This document shows positions 21,436 to 30,707 of a stretch of 64,000 bases of DNA, piece after piece. The translations under genes were made by a program, and so were the position numbers. Numbering within the stretch: the first letter of the stretch is position 1; each line of letters begins with the position of its first letter. Origin of the DNA: Salinibacterium sp. UTAS2018 (GTDB lineage: Bacteria > Actinomycetota > Actinomycetes > Actinomycetales > Microbacteriaceae); the NCBI RefSeq assembly GCF_004118935.1, contig NZ_CP035375.1, positions 1,488,001 through 1,552,000 on the forward strand. The letters run 5' to 3'. The notes beneath the pieces were generated by a model. The model was not told the DNA's origin, made no database searches, and was given only the letters and a program-made list of their open reading frames with translations.

Positions 21436-22137
21436 CTAGTTGACTTCTCCGCCCGAAGTGCCGGTCGCTGCGAGCGGTCCACCGCTAGTTGACAATACGT
21501 ACACAGCACCCTCGAGGTCGAGTTCGTAACCACCATCGTCTCCGCCAGCTTGCAAGTTCGTTGACGTAACGGAGAACGCTCGCTGGTAAAGCTGGACGCT
21601 ATTGATGAACTTCAGAAGGTCCGATCGAGAGCCCGACGCCCTGATCGAGACTCCGACCGAGACGAGGCCGGGCACTGACTGGATCGCGGTTGGGCCAGCG
21701 GGGGCTTCAGCTTCTGCCACGGGTTCCGCCCCCTCAGCAGTTTCGCCACCGTCCTCAGGAGCTGCGCTTACAGCAACCTCGGCCTCGGGCGCCAATGCTT
21801 CAGTGACCGACGAGTAGGAGAGCTCCGTAAAAGTAGCGCCCGCCGAAGTCGCGAGATTACTGACTTGACGCGCAAACTCTGAAGAAAGCTGAGTTCCCGG
21901 AATGGCAATTTGAGCTTCTGCAAGATCCGCAAACAACTGGTCGGAATCCGCTGCCAGAGCTTTCAGCGCCGCAAGCTCATTTGTCTTCACCTGATTCTGC
22001 GCTTCGACTGCGACAAGTTCCTCATCGGCGATCACCGCGTCGGCGAGGGCGGGGGAAACTCCCACCACATAACCGAGCAACAGGATTAGCAGTACCGCCG
22101 CAACACCAATTACGTTCCACATTCGCGTCATGGTCAT
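21436..22137 (-). CDS. pilO: PilO-like type IV pilus alignment protein
   Basis: Probable PilO-like component of the type IV pilus inner-membrane platform. The 233-residue product has a short cytoplasmic N-terminus, one membrane helix at about residues 9-31 and a coiled-coil-like stretch (about 35-75). The ferredoxin-like domain (from about 150) carries SVGVSIRASGSRSDLLKFI, as in PilO and GspM. An Ala/Glu/Pro-rich insert separates them. Sequence alone is weakly conserved; position after pilM and pilN with 4-bp overlaps makes the call. Last gene of the operon. Confidence 0.75.
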   Translation of the reverse strand: MTMTRMWNVIGVAAVLLILLLGYVVGVSPALADAVIADEELVAVEAQNQVKTNELAALKALAADSDQLFADLAEAQIAIPGTQLSSEFARQVSNLATSAGATFTELSYSSVTEALAPEAEVAVSAAPEDGGETAEGAEPVAEAEAPAGPTAIQSVPGLVSVGVSIRASGSRSDLLKFINSVQLYQRAFSVTSTNLQAGGDDGGYELDLEGAVYVLSTSGGPLAATGTSGGEVN

Positions 22138-22898
22138 GAGCCGCTCTCCTCTTCACTCGTCTCGGAATCCGGTTCTGGGGACTCAGTTGGTGTCGGCTCA
22201 GCTTCTTCTGGGGCAGCTTCCTCGCCGTCTATCACTTCATCGAACCGATGGAGCAGAGCTTTGTCCCCGATAAGCACAACTACTGAACCCGAGAAGGTGC
22301 CTCCCTCTTCAACCGCAGTCGACAGCAGGGTGGACTGCACGACGCCATCTACGCTTGAGAGCTTGCGCACCCAGTCATCGATATCTCCCACTGAATTGGC
22401 GCCAATTTCGAGGGAAAATGCCGCCATGGACTGCTGATCCAGCGGTGATGAAGCCGGCGCAAAGCCCTGAAGCGGGTTTGCCGTGTCGAAGTTATAACCA
22501 GAGATCGTCATCCCGGAACTGAGCTTCGAGTTCATCTGGTCGATTAAGAACTTAAGGGACACCTCCGTGGAATAGGCGAACAAGCGAGCGGCTTGAGTCG
22601 TACTCAATAGTTGGTTTGCTGAGCGCACTTCGTTGTACTCGCCCTGTTGAGTCGTTAACGAGAGTGTCAAGGACCGCGCATTCTCGAGAGCTACCCCACG
22701 CTGCAATGAATAGACGTTCGCGCCCGCAGCAGCCAGAATCGCAATTCCAACCGCCACAAGGGCTACAAAGATCGCTCGACCTCGCGAACGGGCTGCGGAC
22801 TTGCGCATTCCGACTTCTGGGGGCAACAAGTTGACCGAAGGCGGGTAAGCGATGGCAACTTTTACTTCGCGCCGTGCTGTGGGCTTTTTCTCACTCAT
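22134..22898 (-). CDS. pilN: PilN-like type IV pilus protein
   Basis: PilN-like protein that links cytoplasmic PilM to the membrane platform. The 254-residue product has the PilM-binding motif PSVNLLPPEV at residues 20-29, a membrane helix at about 42-66 and an extracytoplasmic domain. The C-terminal tail is rich in Glu, Pro and Ser. It overlaps pilM and pilO by 4 bp each, so all three are coupled. Confidence 0.82.
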   Translation of the reverse strand: MSEKKPTARREVKVAIAYPPSVNLLPPEVGMRKSAARSRGRAIFVALVAVGIAILAAAGANVYSLQRGVALENARSLTLSLTTQQGEYNEVRSANQLLSTTQAARLFAYSTEVSLKFLIDQMNSKLSSGMTISGYNFDTANPLQGFAPASSPLDQQSMAAFSLEIGANSVGDIDDWVRKLSSVDGVVQSTLLSTAVEEGGTFSGSVVVLIGDKALLHRFDEVIDGEEAAPEEAEPTPTESPEPDSETSEEESGS

Positions 22899-23935
22899 GC
22901 GGATACTCCTGTTACCAATCCCAGAGCCACAGACATATCTTGCGCATCTCCCGTGCCCCGAAGTCCTCGCGCTGCCGTGGCGAGCGAGAACGGATCGGGC
23001 TGTGTCGTCGGTACCTTTGTAAACTCACCGACTGTCTCAGCGAGACCGAGAAGTCGAGACCCGCCACCGCTCATCACAATGCGGTCGATCGCACGATTGT
23101 TTCGCGCATTCTGGAAGTACTGAATAGTGGCGCGAATCGCCAAGAGCGTTTCGTTGACCAGCTCAAACGACACTTCAAGAGCGGGCCGTTGCTCGGCGGT
23201 TGCGCGAGCCGCAACGACTCCGACAGAACGCTTGATCGCTTCAGCATCCCTCATTGAGATATCGAGCCTCTGAGAGATTCCCTTGGTGATATCTGCGCCT
23301 CCGTTAGGTAAGAACCGAATGAAGTGGGGCACATGACCCTCCAACGCGACGAGAGTCGTCGTCGCAGCGCCGATGTGAACCAGGAGACTCGTGGTGTTCG
23401 CCGCCTCGCCTCCCGCGAATAAACGCGTAAGCGCGAAAGCCGAAAGATCGACGTTCGCAGGCTGAACGGAGGCTGCGCTTGCAGCGTTGACGTTAACCAG
23501 AAGCGGTGCTTTGATCGCAGCGACGAGCATGCCCTGGAGCATCGGCCCGGTCTCCCCCTCGAACTCGCTCGCAGGATAGAAATCGAGCAACGCATCCGAC
23601 GCCGGAACTGGTAGCAGGTCCTGGACTTGAAAGGGAAGCGACTCCCGAACTTGGTTCAGAGGCAAGCGGGGCACCGTAATGTCTCGCGCAAGCACCTTCG
23701 AGTTGCCAACTCCCATCACGACATCGCGCGTTTTGAAGCCTCCGGCAGACCAGAGCTTACGAATCGCAGCCGTCACGGTAGCCGAGTCAACTACTTCACC
23801 CGCTTTGACGGCGCCCTCGGGCAGCGGAATTTCTCCGAATCGGAGAATTGTCGGTCGTTGTTGGTGCGGACTATCGACTTCCACAGCGCGTACCGCTGTG
23901 GAACCGATGTCCAACCCCACTAGTTTCTTTCCCAT
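22895..23935 (-). CDS. pilM: PilM actin-like type IV pilus ATPase-fold protein
   Basis: PilM, an actin-fold cytoplasmic protein that nucleates the PilN-PilO platform. The 346-residue product begins MGKKLVGLDIGSTAVRAVEV, the phosphate-1 motif of the family. LPFQVQDLLPVP, LVHIGAATTTLV and IVMSGGGSRLLGL are other typical segments. The ATG at 23935 is preferred to one 17 codons upstream, which lies beyond the intergenic boundary with pilD. It follows pilD by 19 bp. Confidence 0.9.
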   Translation of the reverse strand: MGKKLVGLDIGSTAVRAVEVDSPHQQRPTILRFGEIPLPEGAVKAGEVVDSATVTAAIRKLWSAGGFKTRDVVMGVGNSKVLARDITVPRLPLNQVRESLPFQVQDLLPVPASDALLDFYPASEFEGETGPMLQGMLVAAIKAPLLVNVNAASAASVQPANVDLSAFALTRLFAGGEAANTTSLLVHIGAATTTLVALEGHVPHFIRFLPNGGADITKGISQRLDISMRDAEAIKRSVGVVAARATAEQRPALEVSFELVNETLLAIRATIQYFQNARNNRAIDRIVMSGGGSRLLGLAETVGEFTKVPTTQPDPFSLATAARGLRGTGDAQDMSVALGLVTGVSA

Positions 23936-23954
23936 TTTTTCCCCCAGACGACGA

Positions 23955-24758
23955 TCAGCTAAGACCGACAGCCACCAGATATCCATTCCACATTTGTGCG
24001 CCGAACGCTATGCCAATCCAGGCTCCAGCGATCATCCACGGACCGAACGGGATCGCCGACCGGCGACCCGCCTTTTTGAATACTAAAAGTGCAATTGCGA
24101 ACAGCCCACCCAACAGGAACGCCGCAAAAGCCCCCACTGCCACCGTTCCCCAACCGAGCCAACCGAGATAAAGCCCGATCACAGCGGACAATTTGACGTC
24201 GCCCATCCCCATTCCGCGCGGGGAAACTACGGCCACGATGAAGTAGAAGATAAAAAGCGCGAGCGAGCCGAGCACTGCTCCCAGGAGCGCGTACCAGTTG
24301 CCCGTGCCAGCGCTTGCCATAGCTAGCAATGCGAGCCCCACGAGGATTGATGGGAGCACGATCTTGTTAGGCAGCGTCTGAGTATCCAGATCGATGAGCG
24401 TCAGGGCGATTGAAATCGCTGCGAAGTAGAGGAATGCTGGCAATGCCCACACCATGCTCGTTTCGGCGCCAATCACCGCAGCGATGATGCCGAACGATAT
24501 CGCCGTCGCGGCTTCGACGACTGGATAACGAAGCGAGATCGGCTCTCCGCAGTCTCGACATTTTCCACGCAAGAATAACCAGCTGATCACAGGGACGTTG
24601 TCGTACGAGCGGATTGCGTGATCGCACTTCGGGCAGGCGCTCGGGGGCGTAGAAAGCTTTCCTCCATGCGGCACTCGCCACACCACAACGTTGAGAAATG
24701 ATCCCACCGCTAAGCCCAGAAGGCTCGCGAAGATGGTCACGAGTAGTGTCGCGGTCAT
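23955..24758 (-). CDS. pilD: Prepilin peptidase / N-methyltransferase
   Basis: Type IV prepilin peptidase (family A24), a membrane aspartyl protease that cuts prepilins after the N-terminal glycine and methylates the new end. The 267-residue product has the four zinc cysteines of the methylase domain (Cys42, Cys45, Cys67, Cys70). Its catalytic aspartates are expected in LIDLDTQTLPN (Asp123/Asp125) and GMGMGDVKL (Asp187). About eight membrane helices are visible. Its substrates are encoded by the pilin genes just upstream in the same operon. Confidence 0.95.
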   Translation of the reverse strand: MTATLLVTIFASLLGLAVGSFLNVVVWRVPHGGKLSTPPSACPKCDHAIRSYDNVPVISWLFLRGKCRDCGEPISLRYPVVEAATAISFGIIAAVIGAETSMVWALPAFLYFAAISIALTLIDLDTQTLPNKIVLPSILVGLALLAMASAGTGNWYALLGAVLGSLALFIFYFIVAVVSPRGMGMGDVKLSAVIGLYLGWLGWGTVAVGAFAAFLLGGLFAIALLVFKKAGRRSAIPFGPWMIAGAWIGIAFGAQMWNGYLVAVGLS

Positions 24759-26509
24759 GGCGTGGGAGTGCCGTCCGCGCTGTATGCCGGCTTGACTTCA
24801 ATCCACACGTTTACACCGTAGGTGGTTGTCACCGGGGACAAGAACTTCGGCGGGGCTGTGAACTTGAGCCGCTCGTCGTAGACGTAATCCTTGGCGTAAC
24901 CACCACCGTTGCTGGACACAATTCCGCGGAACTTCTGCGCAATAGCGCCGTTGACCGTGAGCACAGCGTTTGAGGGCGCGTATGCAGGATTTTGGACCAG
25001 AAAAGTGTGCGAGACCGAGAGGATCGCCGCGTCGATTCGACGACTCTTGTCGCTGACGATGGGCTGGTAGCTACCGCCCCACCAACTCGACACATACTTC
25101 ACAGGGTTCCAGACCCAGACCGCGTCGTTGCCGACTAGACCGAGCAAGTCAGCCTCGGGATCGTTGTAGGTGATGTCACCGATCACGTAAACGTAGTGCT
25201 CCGCGGAGAGCGTCGTTTGGCCATTGAGCGTCCCTTCAACAAAAAGATCGCCGACGCGGCATCCGTACGCTCCAGACGCTGCGCTTTCGAACTTGACAGG
25301 GTAACCGATCCCGTTTCCAGTACCTCCCGCCGCCCCTTCGCACTTCAGGCCGCTGGGGGTCTTGTTCCATGCCCAGTAGTTAGGGTCACTTGACACTGTG
25401 GGTACGTTCTGCACGTAAATCACATTATTGGCGGGAAGAGCAAATGGCGTGCCGGAAGCTAGTTGAGCAGGGGTGCCGCATTCTGTGTTCGGCGATGCAG
25501 CGGAAGCCGGAGAGCCCAGAGTTCTCGTTGCTTTGGTCCAAGGAGAAGTAACTGAGATTTTTCCATTCGCCATCAAGACTATTTCGGTGGGTCCGGTGTA
25601 CAGGCAACCAGGGCGAGGAACCCCATCTGAAGTCAAGTCCGCGCGGGTCTCGCGGAGGTGCTCCGAGTTGGTCGCGGGCATTCCGATGTATTCCTTGAAG
25701 GACGGTCCCGCGTAATCCCCGAAGTTTTGATCGCCGCAAGCTTGGCCGTTGGATTTTTGCGCTGTGTAACGAATATCCGAGGGGTTTTCGGGCGCATATG
25801 CCGTTGTCAGTTCACCCAAAAAAGTAGCTTCGCAAATTCGGATGGTGTCGTTCGAGTGCGCAGGACCTTTAATAGTGTCGCCGCCGTCGAAAGCAATTTC
25901 TCCACAACTCACGCCGAACTTGTCGCGGCCGGCCCACCAGTGCTTCACGCAACTGTCTGACTTGCCGGTATACGCAGGATCTTGCATTTCATAGTCTGTG
26001 AAATAGAGAAAGTCGATAAAGCCGTCTTGACGCAAATCAGCAACGATCGATCGTGTTTCGCCGCCCACTTTTCCCGTTGACTGAATGCGAACATTTCCGG
26101 TGCCCGCGTAGTTGGAGTTGTCTACCTCGTATCGAAAGTAGGAATCCCCGACACCACCGGGCACAGCCTGCCAAGCGGCATCCACAGCCACGTTGAAAGC
26201 GTCGTTCTTTTGCGCTGCCGCTGGAAGCTTGACGCTGCTTCCCGTGGAGAGGGTGAACTTCGAAGCGGGATTGCCGTACTGCACGTACGAGGTGTCTTCC
26301 GAGAGTCTGCTCTGATAGTCCTCTACGCCGGCATAAGCCGCCGCGAGAGATGCGGACCACTCCTCCGTCGCCGCGGACTGACGGAATCCGCCCGTCGCGT
26401 ATGTAACAGCTGTGGTCACGAGGAGTCCAAGGACGACCGTGATACCGATCACCATCGGTAACGCTGCGCCGCGTTCGCCAGCGATTCGGGTGCGCAAAAA
26501 ACGGATCAT
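24755..26509 (-). CDS. PilX-like minor pilin, large secreted domain
   Basis: A 584-residue prepilin-like protein. The leader RTRIAGERG is followed by a hydrophobic helix, with cleavage likely after Gly14; the +5 glutamate is missing (AALPM), as in PilX proteins. The large extracellular part has many cysteines and aromatic residues but no domain I can name. It is probably a minor pilin that initiates or tips the pilus. It overlaps both neighbours by 4 bp. Confidence 0.75.
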   Translation of the reverse strand: MIRFLRTRIAGERGAALPMVIGITVVLGLLVTTAVTYATGGFRQSAATEEWSASLAAAYAGVEDYQSRLSEDTSYVQYGNPASKFTLSTGSSVKLPAAAQKNDAFNVAVDAAWQAVPGGVGDSYFRYEVDNSNYAGTGNVRIQSTGKVGGETRSIVADLRQDGFIDFLYFTDYEMQDPAYTGKSDSCVKHWWAGRDKFGVSCGEIAFDGGDTIKGPAHSNDTIRICEATFLGELTTAYAPENPSDIRYTAQKSNGQACGDQNFGDYAGPSFKEYIGMPATNSEHLRETRADLTSDGVPRPGCLYTGPTEIVLMANGKISVTSPWTKATRTLGSPASAASPNTECGTPAQLASGTPFALPANNVIYVQNVPTVSSDPNYWAWNKTPSGLKCEGAAGGTGNGIGYPVKFESAASGAYGCRVGDLFVEGTLNGQTTLSAEHYVYVIGDITYNDPEADLLGLVGNDAVWVWNPVKYVSSWWGGSYQPIVSDKSRRIDAAILSVSHTFLVQNPAYAPSNAVLTVNGAIAQKFRGIVSSNGGGYAKDYVYDERLKFTAPPKFLSPVTTTYGVNVWIEVKPAYSADGTPTP

Positions 26510-27219
26510 GGTGTGAATCCAATTCTAGGAACGTCAAGGTTCGGGATACCGACGGTGTTTTGAAGAGTTGCAGTTTTCGCAGCGCCGGAGGGGTCGGTTT
26601 GGACGGTCATCGTCACCGTTACCGCAAGAATTTTCGAGTAAGGATCGCCGTCGTTCCAGACGATTTCAGTAGGAGCTCCGGGCTCTCGCACGGTCACCGC
26701 CTTTAGATACGAGAAGACGGGCTTCCCGCCGGCAGCGATCTGACGGACCACAGTGCGCTCAGAAGTCGGCGAGTCCAGATCGAAAGTGAACACCCCTTTA
26801 CTCTCGCCCGTCGGTTCCCACCGAGTCTCGACCAGAGTGCGCTCAGGCGTGACCTCGAACATCACTCTCACTGGTTGGGGCGAAGCCGCTTCCGTGTCTA
26901 AATAGGCTGTGAGTACGACTCGCTCGGCGGTAGCCTCGCTAAAGACAGGGGTAAGTGCACCACTGGCCAACTTCAATTGGGTTCCGGAACGCAGCACGCG
27001 CGTTAGCTCATTCATCGCGACTGTGGCGGATGCCGTGTTGTTGGAAGCCGAACGGTCGCTCGTGAAGGAACGCGTGAAGCTGATGAAGATAGTCATCACC
27101 ATTGCGAGCATCATCGTGAGCAGCGCGATCGTGACGATGAGCTCCGCGAGCGTAACACCGCGTTCATCTGCTCGAATACGCCGTATTCGAGTCGATAGCG
27201 TAATGCGCATACGGTTCAT
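26506..27219 (-). CDS. PilW-like minor pilin
   Basis: A 237-residue prepilin. The type III signal is RADERG followed by VTLAE, so cleavage is expected after Gly21 with Glu at +5, then a hydrophobic helix (LIVTIALLTMMLAMVM). I chose the ATG at 27219, which overlaps the preceding stop (TAATG); a longer frame upstream lies within that gene. It likely belongs to the minor-pilin priming complex together with the genes on either side. Confidence 0.82.
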   Translation of the reverse strand: MNRMRITLSTRIRRIRADERGVTLAELIVTIALLTMMLAMVMTIFISFTRSFTSDRSASNNTASATVAMNELTRVLRSGTQLKLASGALTPVFSEATAERVVLTAYLDTEAASPQPVRVMFEVTPERTLVETRWEPTGESKGVFTFDLDSPTSERTVVRQIAAGGKPVFSYLKAVTVREPGAPTEIVWNDGDPYSKILAVTVTMTVQTDPSGAAKTATLQNTVGIPNLDVPRIGFTP

Positions 27220-28601
27220 TACGACGCTACTCTCGGGTCGACGATCACTGTTTCTGACGCGACTGAGCCGCCGCCGAGTATCGGAGACAAGATACTTCCC
27301 AGCACCCCCCACTTCGACCCGGTCAGCTTTTCAATTTTCCAGGTGCCGTACGGCAATGCGATGTGAGTAGTACCCGATTCGACCTTTAGATAGGTCAAGA
27401 TGTCACCTTGGGTGCAGCCAGGATCACCGCTGCCGTCCACCGCCGGCTGGGAGACCGCCCGAATATAAGAGCCGGAGAGACCAGAGATCGGCACGAGCCC
27501 CATAGGCACCACCGCATTGGCCGTGCCACCCGGCTCAGCGGCAGTGACTACATTGGGCGGAGAGCTGTAAGTAACTCCGGCTTGAACGACATCGGGCCAA
27601 GCTGCGGGGTTAGTCGACAGGCAGTACTTTTCGCCACTTGAGGTGTCTTGCGGCTGTGGGATATACCGACCCGCAAAAACCTCATATCCAGAACGCCAAG
27701 GGAAAAGCTCGACGCTGTTACGAAAAAATTCTGCCTTTGAATTCGCTGCTGGACTAATAAAAGGTCCGTAGGAACTCAGCATTGTCGTAGCCAAGTTCGA
27801 AGGCATTTGAACCTTCGAAGGCGCTGTCGCTGCCACATAGTCGAGACGGTAGTCAACGGCATCGTCGTAGTTAAAGGAAATCGAAACGGCTTTGCCAGCG
27901 GCCACGCTCGCCAACTTGTTCGGCGCCGAATTTTGACCATCGTCAGTGACGAAGCCGGATCGAGAAACCGTGACGTCGTAGTTACCCGGCACGACCTTAA
28001 GAATGAACGTGCAGCCCTGCACATTGGTATTTGCGATCGTTTTTGTCGGCGTTTGAGCGCCCGCAGCCGGCGATGACGGCTTAGCGCTGACGGACACGCC
28101 AGCGATGCCGTCGCCCGCGCCTCCGGTGACAGAGACAAGGATTGTGCCCAGCGCAGGATCGTTGATCCGGTTGTTCGGCGCGAGGAGAGTGTCGAAGCGA
28201 ACCGGTTCCGTTCCAGGCCGCATGTTGGGCCACGTGACTTCGACGTTGATTCGTTTGTAGCGCAAAGCGCCGCCACCGGCGCTGCACGCAACGGTGTCAT
28301 CACCAGCGGAAACCCAGCCGGTGGAGCGCACGACGGTGAAGTCGTCGCCGTTAAGAGTTTTGGTGTATGAGGCATCGAACAGCTGGAAGACATCTTCGGC
28401 GCTGCGGGCCAAGTCAATTTCTTGAGACGCAAGATTTGTAGCAACGACTCGTGCGCGGTTATCGCGTGTGACCGTAAGCACTGTTGTGAGTGACTGGAGC
28501 ACTCCGAGCGAGACGATCGCAAAGATCATCATCGCAACGACGACTTCAAGGAGGCTCATGCCGGCGTCGGAGCTACGCAGTCGCTGCAAAACCTTGTGCA
28601 T
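27219..28601 (-). CDS. PilV-like minor pilin with long C-terminal domain
   Basis: A 460-residue prepilin. The leader ends SSDAG and the mature protein begins MSLLE, so cleavage is after Gly14 with Glu at +5, then the helix VVVAMMIFAIVSLGVLQS. The extracellular region is long for a PilV and includes an Ig/carboxypeptidase-regulatory-like stretch at about 155-235 (ILVSVTGGAGDGIAGVSVSA, then VPGNYDVTVSRSGF). That stretch resembles the beta-sandwich repeats used in surface adhesion. First gene after the pilA terminator region. Confidence 0.8.
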   Translation of the reverse strand: MHKVLQRLRSSDAGMSLLEVVVAMMIFAIVSLGVLQSLTTVLTVTRDNRARVVATNLASQEIDLARSAEDVFQLFDASYTKTLNGDDFTVVRSTGWVSAGDDTVACSAGGGALRYKRINVEVTWPNMRPGTEPVRFDTLLAPNNRINDPALGTILVSVTGGAGDGIAGVSVSAKPSSPAAGAQTPTKTIANTNVQGCTFILKVVPGNYDVTVSRSGFVTDDGQNSAPNKLASVAAGKAVSISFNYDDAVDYRLDYVAATAPSKVQMPSNLATTMLSSYGPFISPAANSKAEFFRNSVELFPWRSGYEVFAGRYIPQPQDTSSGEKYCLSTNPAAWPDVVQAGVTYSSPPNVVTAAEPGGTANAVVPMGLVPISGLSGSYIRAVSQPAVDGSGDPGCTQGDILTYLKVESGTTHIALPYGTWKIEKLTGSKWGVLGSILSPILGGGSVASETVIVDPRVAS

Positions 28602-28663
28602 GATGAGCCCTTTCGTTCGGGTGTTAAGGGTTGTAGGTAGTGCAAGAGAGATGGGTTTCTCTC

Positions 28664-28720
28664 GGGAGAGCGATCACTCTCCCACCGGGAAAGGGGCGCC
28701 GCCGCGTGGCGACGCCCCTT
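28664..28720 (-). terminator. Two hairpins after pilA (terminator/attenuator)
   Basis: Between pilA and the pilV-like gene lies a hairpin at 28691-28720 with arms AAGGGGCGCCGCC and TGGCGACGCCCCTT (one mismatch). A second, smaller one lies at 28664-28683 (GGGAGAG / CTCTCCC). The position suggests partial termination that keeps pilA mRNA far more abundant than the minor pilin and assembly genes beyond it. Confidence 0.75.
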
Positions 28721-28738
28721 CGTTAGAACTCAGTCAGA

Positions 28739-29176
28739 CTATTCAGTCTTCTCGGTGGTTCCGTCTGAGCTGGTGTAGGTCCAGGTCGGGCCGTCGTAGT
28801 CCTCGTGGTTGAACACGAGAACGTAATCCGTGGCCGTCGGCGTGATAGAAGTCAGCGTAACGCGAGGTGTCGGCTTGTAGCCGTTGGCCTCAAGCTGGTT
28901 CGCCTCACCATCGGGACCAGCGAGTTCGAGTCCGGTGAACGAGCCGTTCTCACCAATCGCGTAAGTCTCAGCAGCGATCACTGCGTTCGCGATGTCCGAC
29001 TTGACCTGTGATTCCCAAGCGCCCTGGCGCTGGTTCAGGAAGAAGGGGATAGCGATCGCGGCAAGGATGCCGATGATCAGTACGACAACGAGGAGCTCAA
29101 CAAGGGTGAAGCCCTTCTGGTCGTTCTCGAGGTCGGAGCGCTTGCTGCGCAGTGCTTCATTCAAACGTGCAATCAT
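28739..29176 (-). CDS. pilA: Major type IV pilin
   Basis: Major pilin of the type IV pilus. The 145-residue prepilin has a charged leader, cleavage after Gly22 (NDQKG before FTLVE) and Glu27 at +5. The classic polymerisation helix LLVVVLIIGILAAIAIPFFL is followed by a ~90-residue globular domain. No cysteine pair is visible, so the C-terminal disulfide loop of Gram-negative pilins is absent. It has its own upstream control region and a strong hairpin just after it, fitting high expression. Confidence 0.95.
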   Translation of the reverse strand: MIARLNEALRSKRSDLENDQKGFTLVELLVVVLIIGILAAIAIPFFLNQRQGAWESQVKSDIANAVIAAETYAIGENGSFTGLELAGPDGEANQLEANGYKPTPRVTLTSITPTATDYVLVFNHEDYDGPTWTYTSSDGTTEKTE

Positions 29177-29243
29177 TGTGGTTTTCCTGTCTAGTGTTCG
29201 GATCTTGGACAGGGGCCCCCAGAAAAAAATAGCTTCTCAGCCC

Positions 29244-29289
29244 CCCACAAAAAATAATGCCAACATGTGGGCAACCTGAGAATCCCACA
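29244..29289. promoter_or_regulatory. Three CCCACA/TGTGGG boxes upstream of pilA
   Basis: CCCACA occurs at 29244-29249, its complement TGTGGG at 29266-29271, and CCCACA again at 29284-29289. The spacings are 22 and 18 bp, near two helical turns. A minus-strand TATTTT at 29231-29226 is a possible -10, without a consensus -35 at proper distance. Activator-dependent transcription is a reasonable inference but untested. Confidence 0.4.
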
Positions 29290-29399
29290 AACGGGGGTGA
29301 ACCGCCTGATTTCTGGCCCCAGTCTGAGGGGGAACAGGCGAGTCGCGGTGACTTTTGCGCCCAGTTTAGGGGTAGGTGCCGGCTCGTTAAATGCCAAAC

Positions 29400-29431
29400 G
29401 GGGGCACCACGACTCGGGTCGCGATGCCCCC
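29400..29431 (-). terminator. Hairpin after pilC
   Basis: GGGGGCA pairs with TGCCCCC, with an inner CGAC-TCGG-GTCG stem, 34 bp after the pilC stop. It probably ends or weakens the pilB-pilT-pilC transcript before pilA, making pilA a separate unit. Confidence 0.6.
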
Positions 29432-29465
29432 CGCCTGGGGCTGCTAGGTGCCTATTTCTCCGGGA

Positions 29466-30707
29466 CTATTTGATCTGATCGAAGATGGCAAAGATGGGCA
29501 TGTACAGGGCGATAACCATCACACCGACGATCGCACCGATCACGCCGATCATGAGCGGCTCAATGAGCGCGGTGAGCTGTTCTGTAGTCTTCAGCACCTC
29601 GTCGTCGTAGAAGTCAGCGATCTTCGAAAGCATGACCTCCATCGACCCCGAGTCTTCACCGACGGACACCATCTGCGTCACCATCGACGGAAACACTGGC
29701 TCCCGCATAAGTGGACCGGAGACAGACTGTCCTTGGCGCACAGAATCCGCTACCCGCCGCAAGGCTTCTTCGATGACGTAGTTGCCCGAGGTCTCTCCCA
29801 CGATCGACAATGCCTGCAGGATCGGCACACCGGCGCCCAGCATCGTTCCGAAGTTGCGCGTGAAGCGCGAGATGGATACCTTGCGGAAGAGCGGGCCGAA
29901 CACCGGCATCCGCAGTTTCCAGGGGTCCACGAATTTACGAACACGCTCGGTGTGCTTGTTCTTGCCCCACCACACGGAGAACGCGATTCCACCGACTACC
30001 AGCACGGGTGCGATGAACTTCATCGCGGAGGACGCCCACACGAGCATTTGGGTGAGCAGCGGAAGCTCTCCGCCGAGGTCTGCGAACATCTGCTCAAACA
30101 CGGGAACGATGAACAGCAACATGCCGACCACCGCAGCGATCGCCATGATCAGCACCACGACCGGGTAGGTCAGCGCCGACTTGATCGTTCCGCGAAGCTT
30201 GACTTCGCTCTCAAAGTTGTTGGCGATCGACTCCAGCGCGTTGTCGAGGAATCCGCCCGTCTCACCCGCACGAACCAGGTGAATCATGATGGGCGGAAAG
30301 ACGGTGCCATGCTTAGCGAACGCATCCGACAGCGTGCCACCGGTCTCGACCTCGACGCGAATTTGACTCAAAGCTTTCGCCAGAGTCGGGTTTTCGGTCT
30401 GCTCCGACAGGATCACGAGAGCCCGAATCAGCGACAGTCCCGAGGAGATCATCGTCGACATCTGACGGCTCATCACCGCGAGATCGTCGAGTCCCACCCC
30501 CTTCTGCAAGAAGGCGATGTTGATTTCCTTGTTGAGGCCTGTCCCAGAGCCACCCTCGGTCACCGAAATGGGGCTTACCCCCATCGACCGCAGTCGAGCC
30601 AGAACCTGATTCTCGTTGGCAGCGTCGATGCGCCCCTTGACGACCTTGCCGGCTTGATCGCGCGCCTTGTAGTCGTAGGACTTTGTCGCGGATGTTGTCG
30701 CAGCCAT
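29466..30707 (-). CDS. pilC: PilC/GspF-type pilus platform protein
   Basis: PilC, the polytopic inner-membrane platform protein that couples the PilB and PilT motors to pilin assembly. The 413-residue product has two T2SSF domains (about 80-200 and 280-400). AVMSRQMSTMISSGLSLIRAL and FTRNFGTMLGAGVPILQAL are typical of the repeats. At least three membrane helices are seen (about 175, 225 and 385). Its ATG shares one base with the pilT stop. Confidence 0.95.
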   Translation of the reverse strand: MAATTSATKSYDYKARDQAGKVVKGRIDAANENQVLARLRSMGVSPISVTEGGSGTGLNKEINIAFLQKGVGLDDLAVMSRQMSTMISSGLSLIRALVILSEQTENPTLAKALSQIRVEVETGGTLSDAFAKHGTVFPPIMIHLVRAGETGGFLDNALESIANNFESEVKLRGTIKSALTYPVVVLIMAIAAVVGMLLFIVPVFEQMFADLGGELPLLTQMLVWASSAMKFIAPVLVVGGIAFSVWWGKNKHTERVRKFVDPWKLRMPVFGPLFRKVSISRFTRNFGTMLGAGVPILQALSIVGETSGNYVIEEALRRVADSVRQGQSVSGPLMREPVFPSMVTQMVSVGEDSGSMEVMLSKIADFYDDEVLKTTEQLTALIEPLMIGVIGAIVGVMVIALYMPIFAIFDQIK

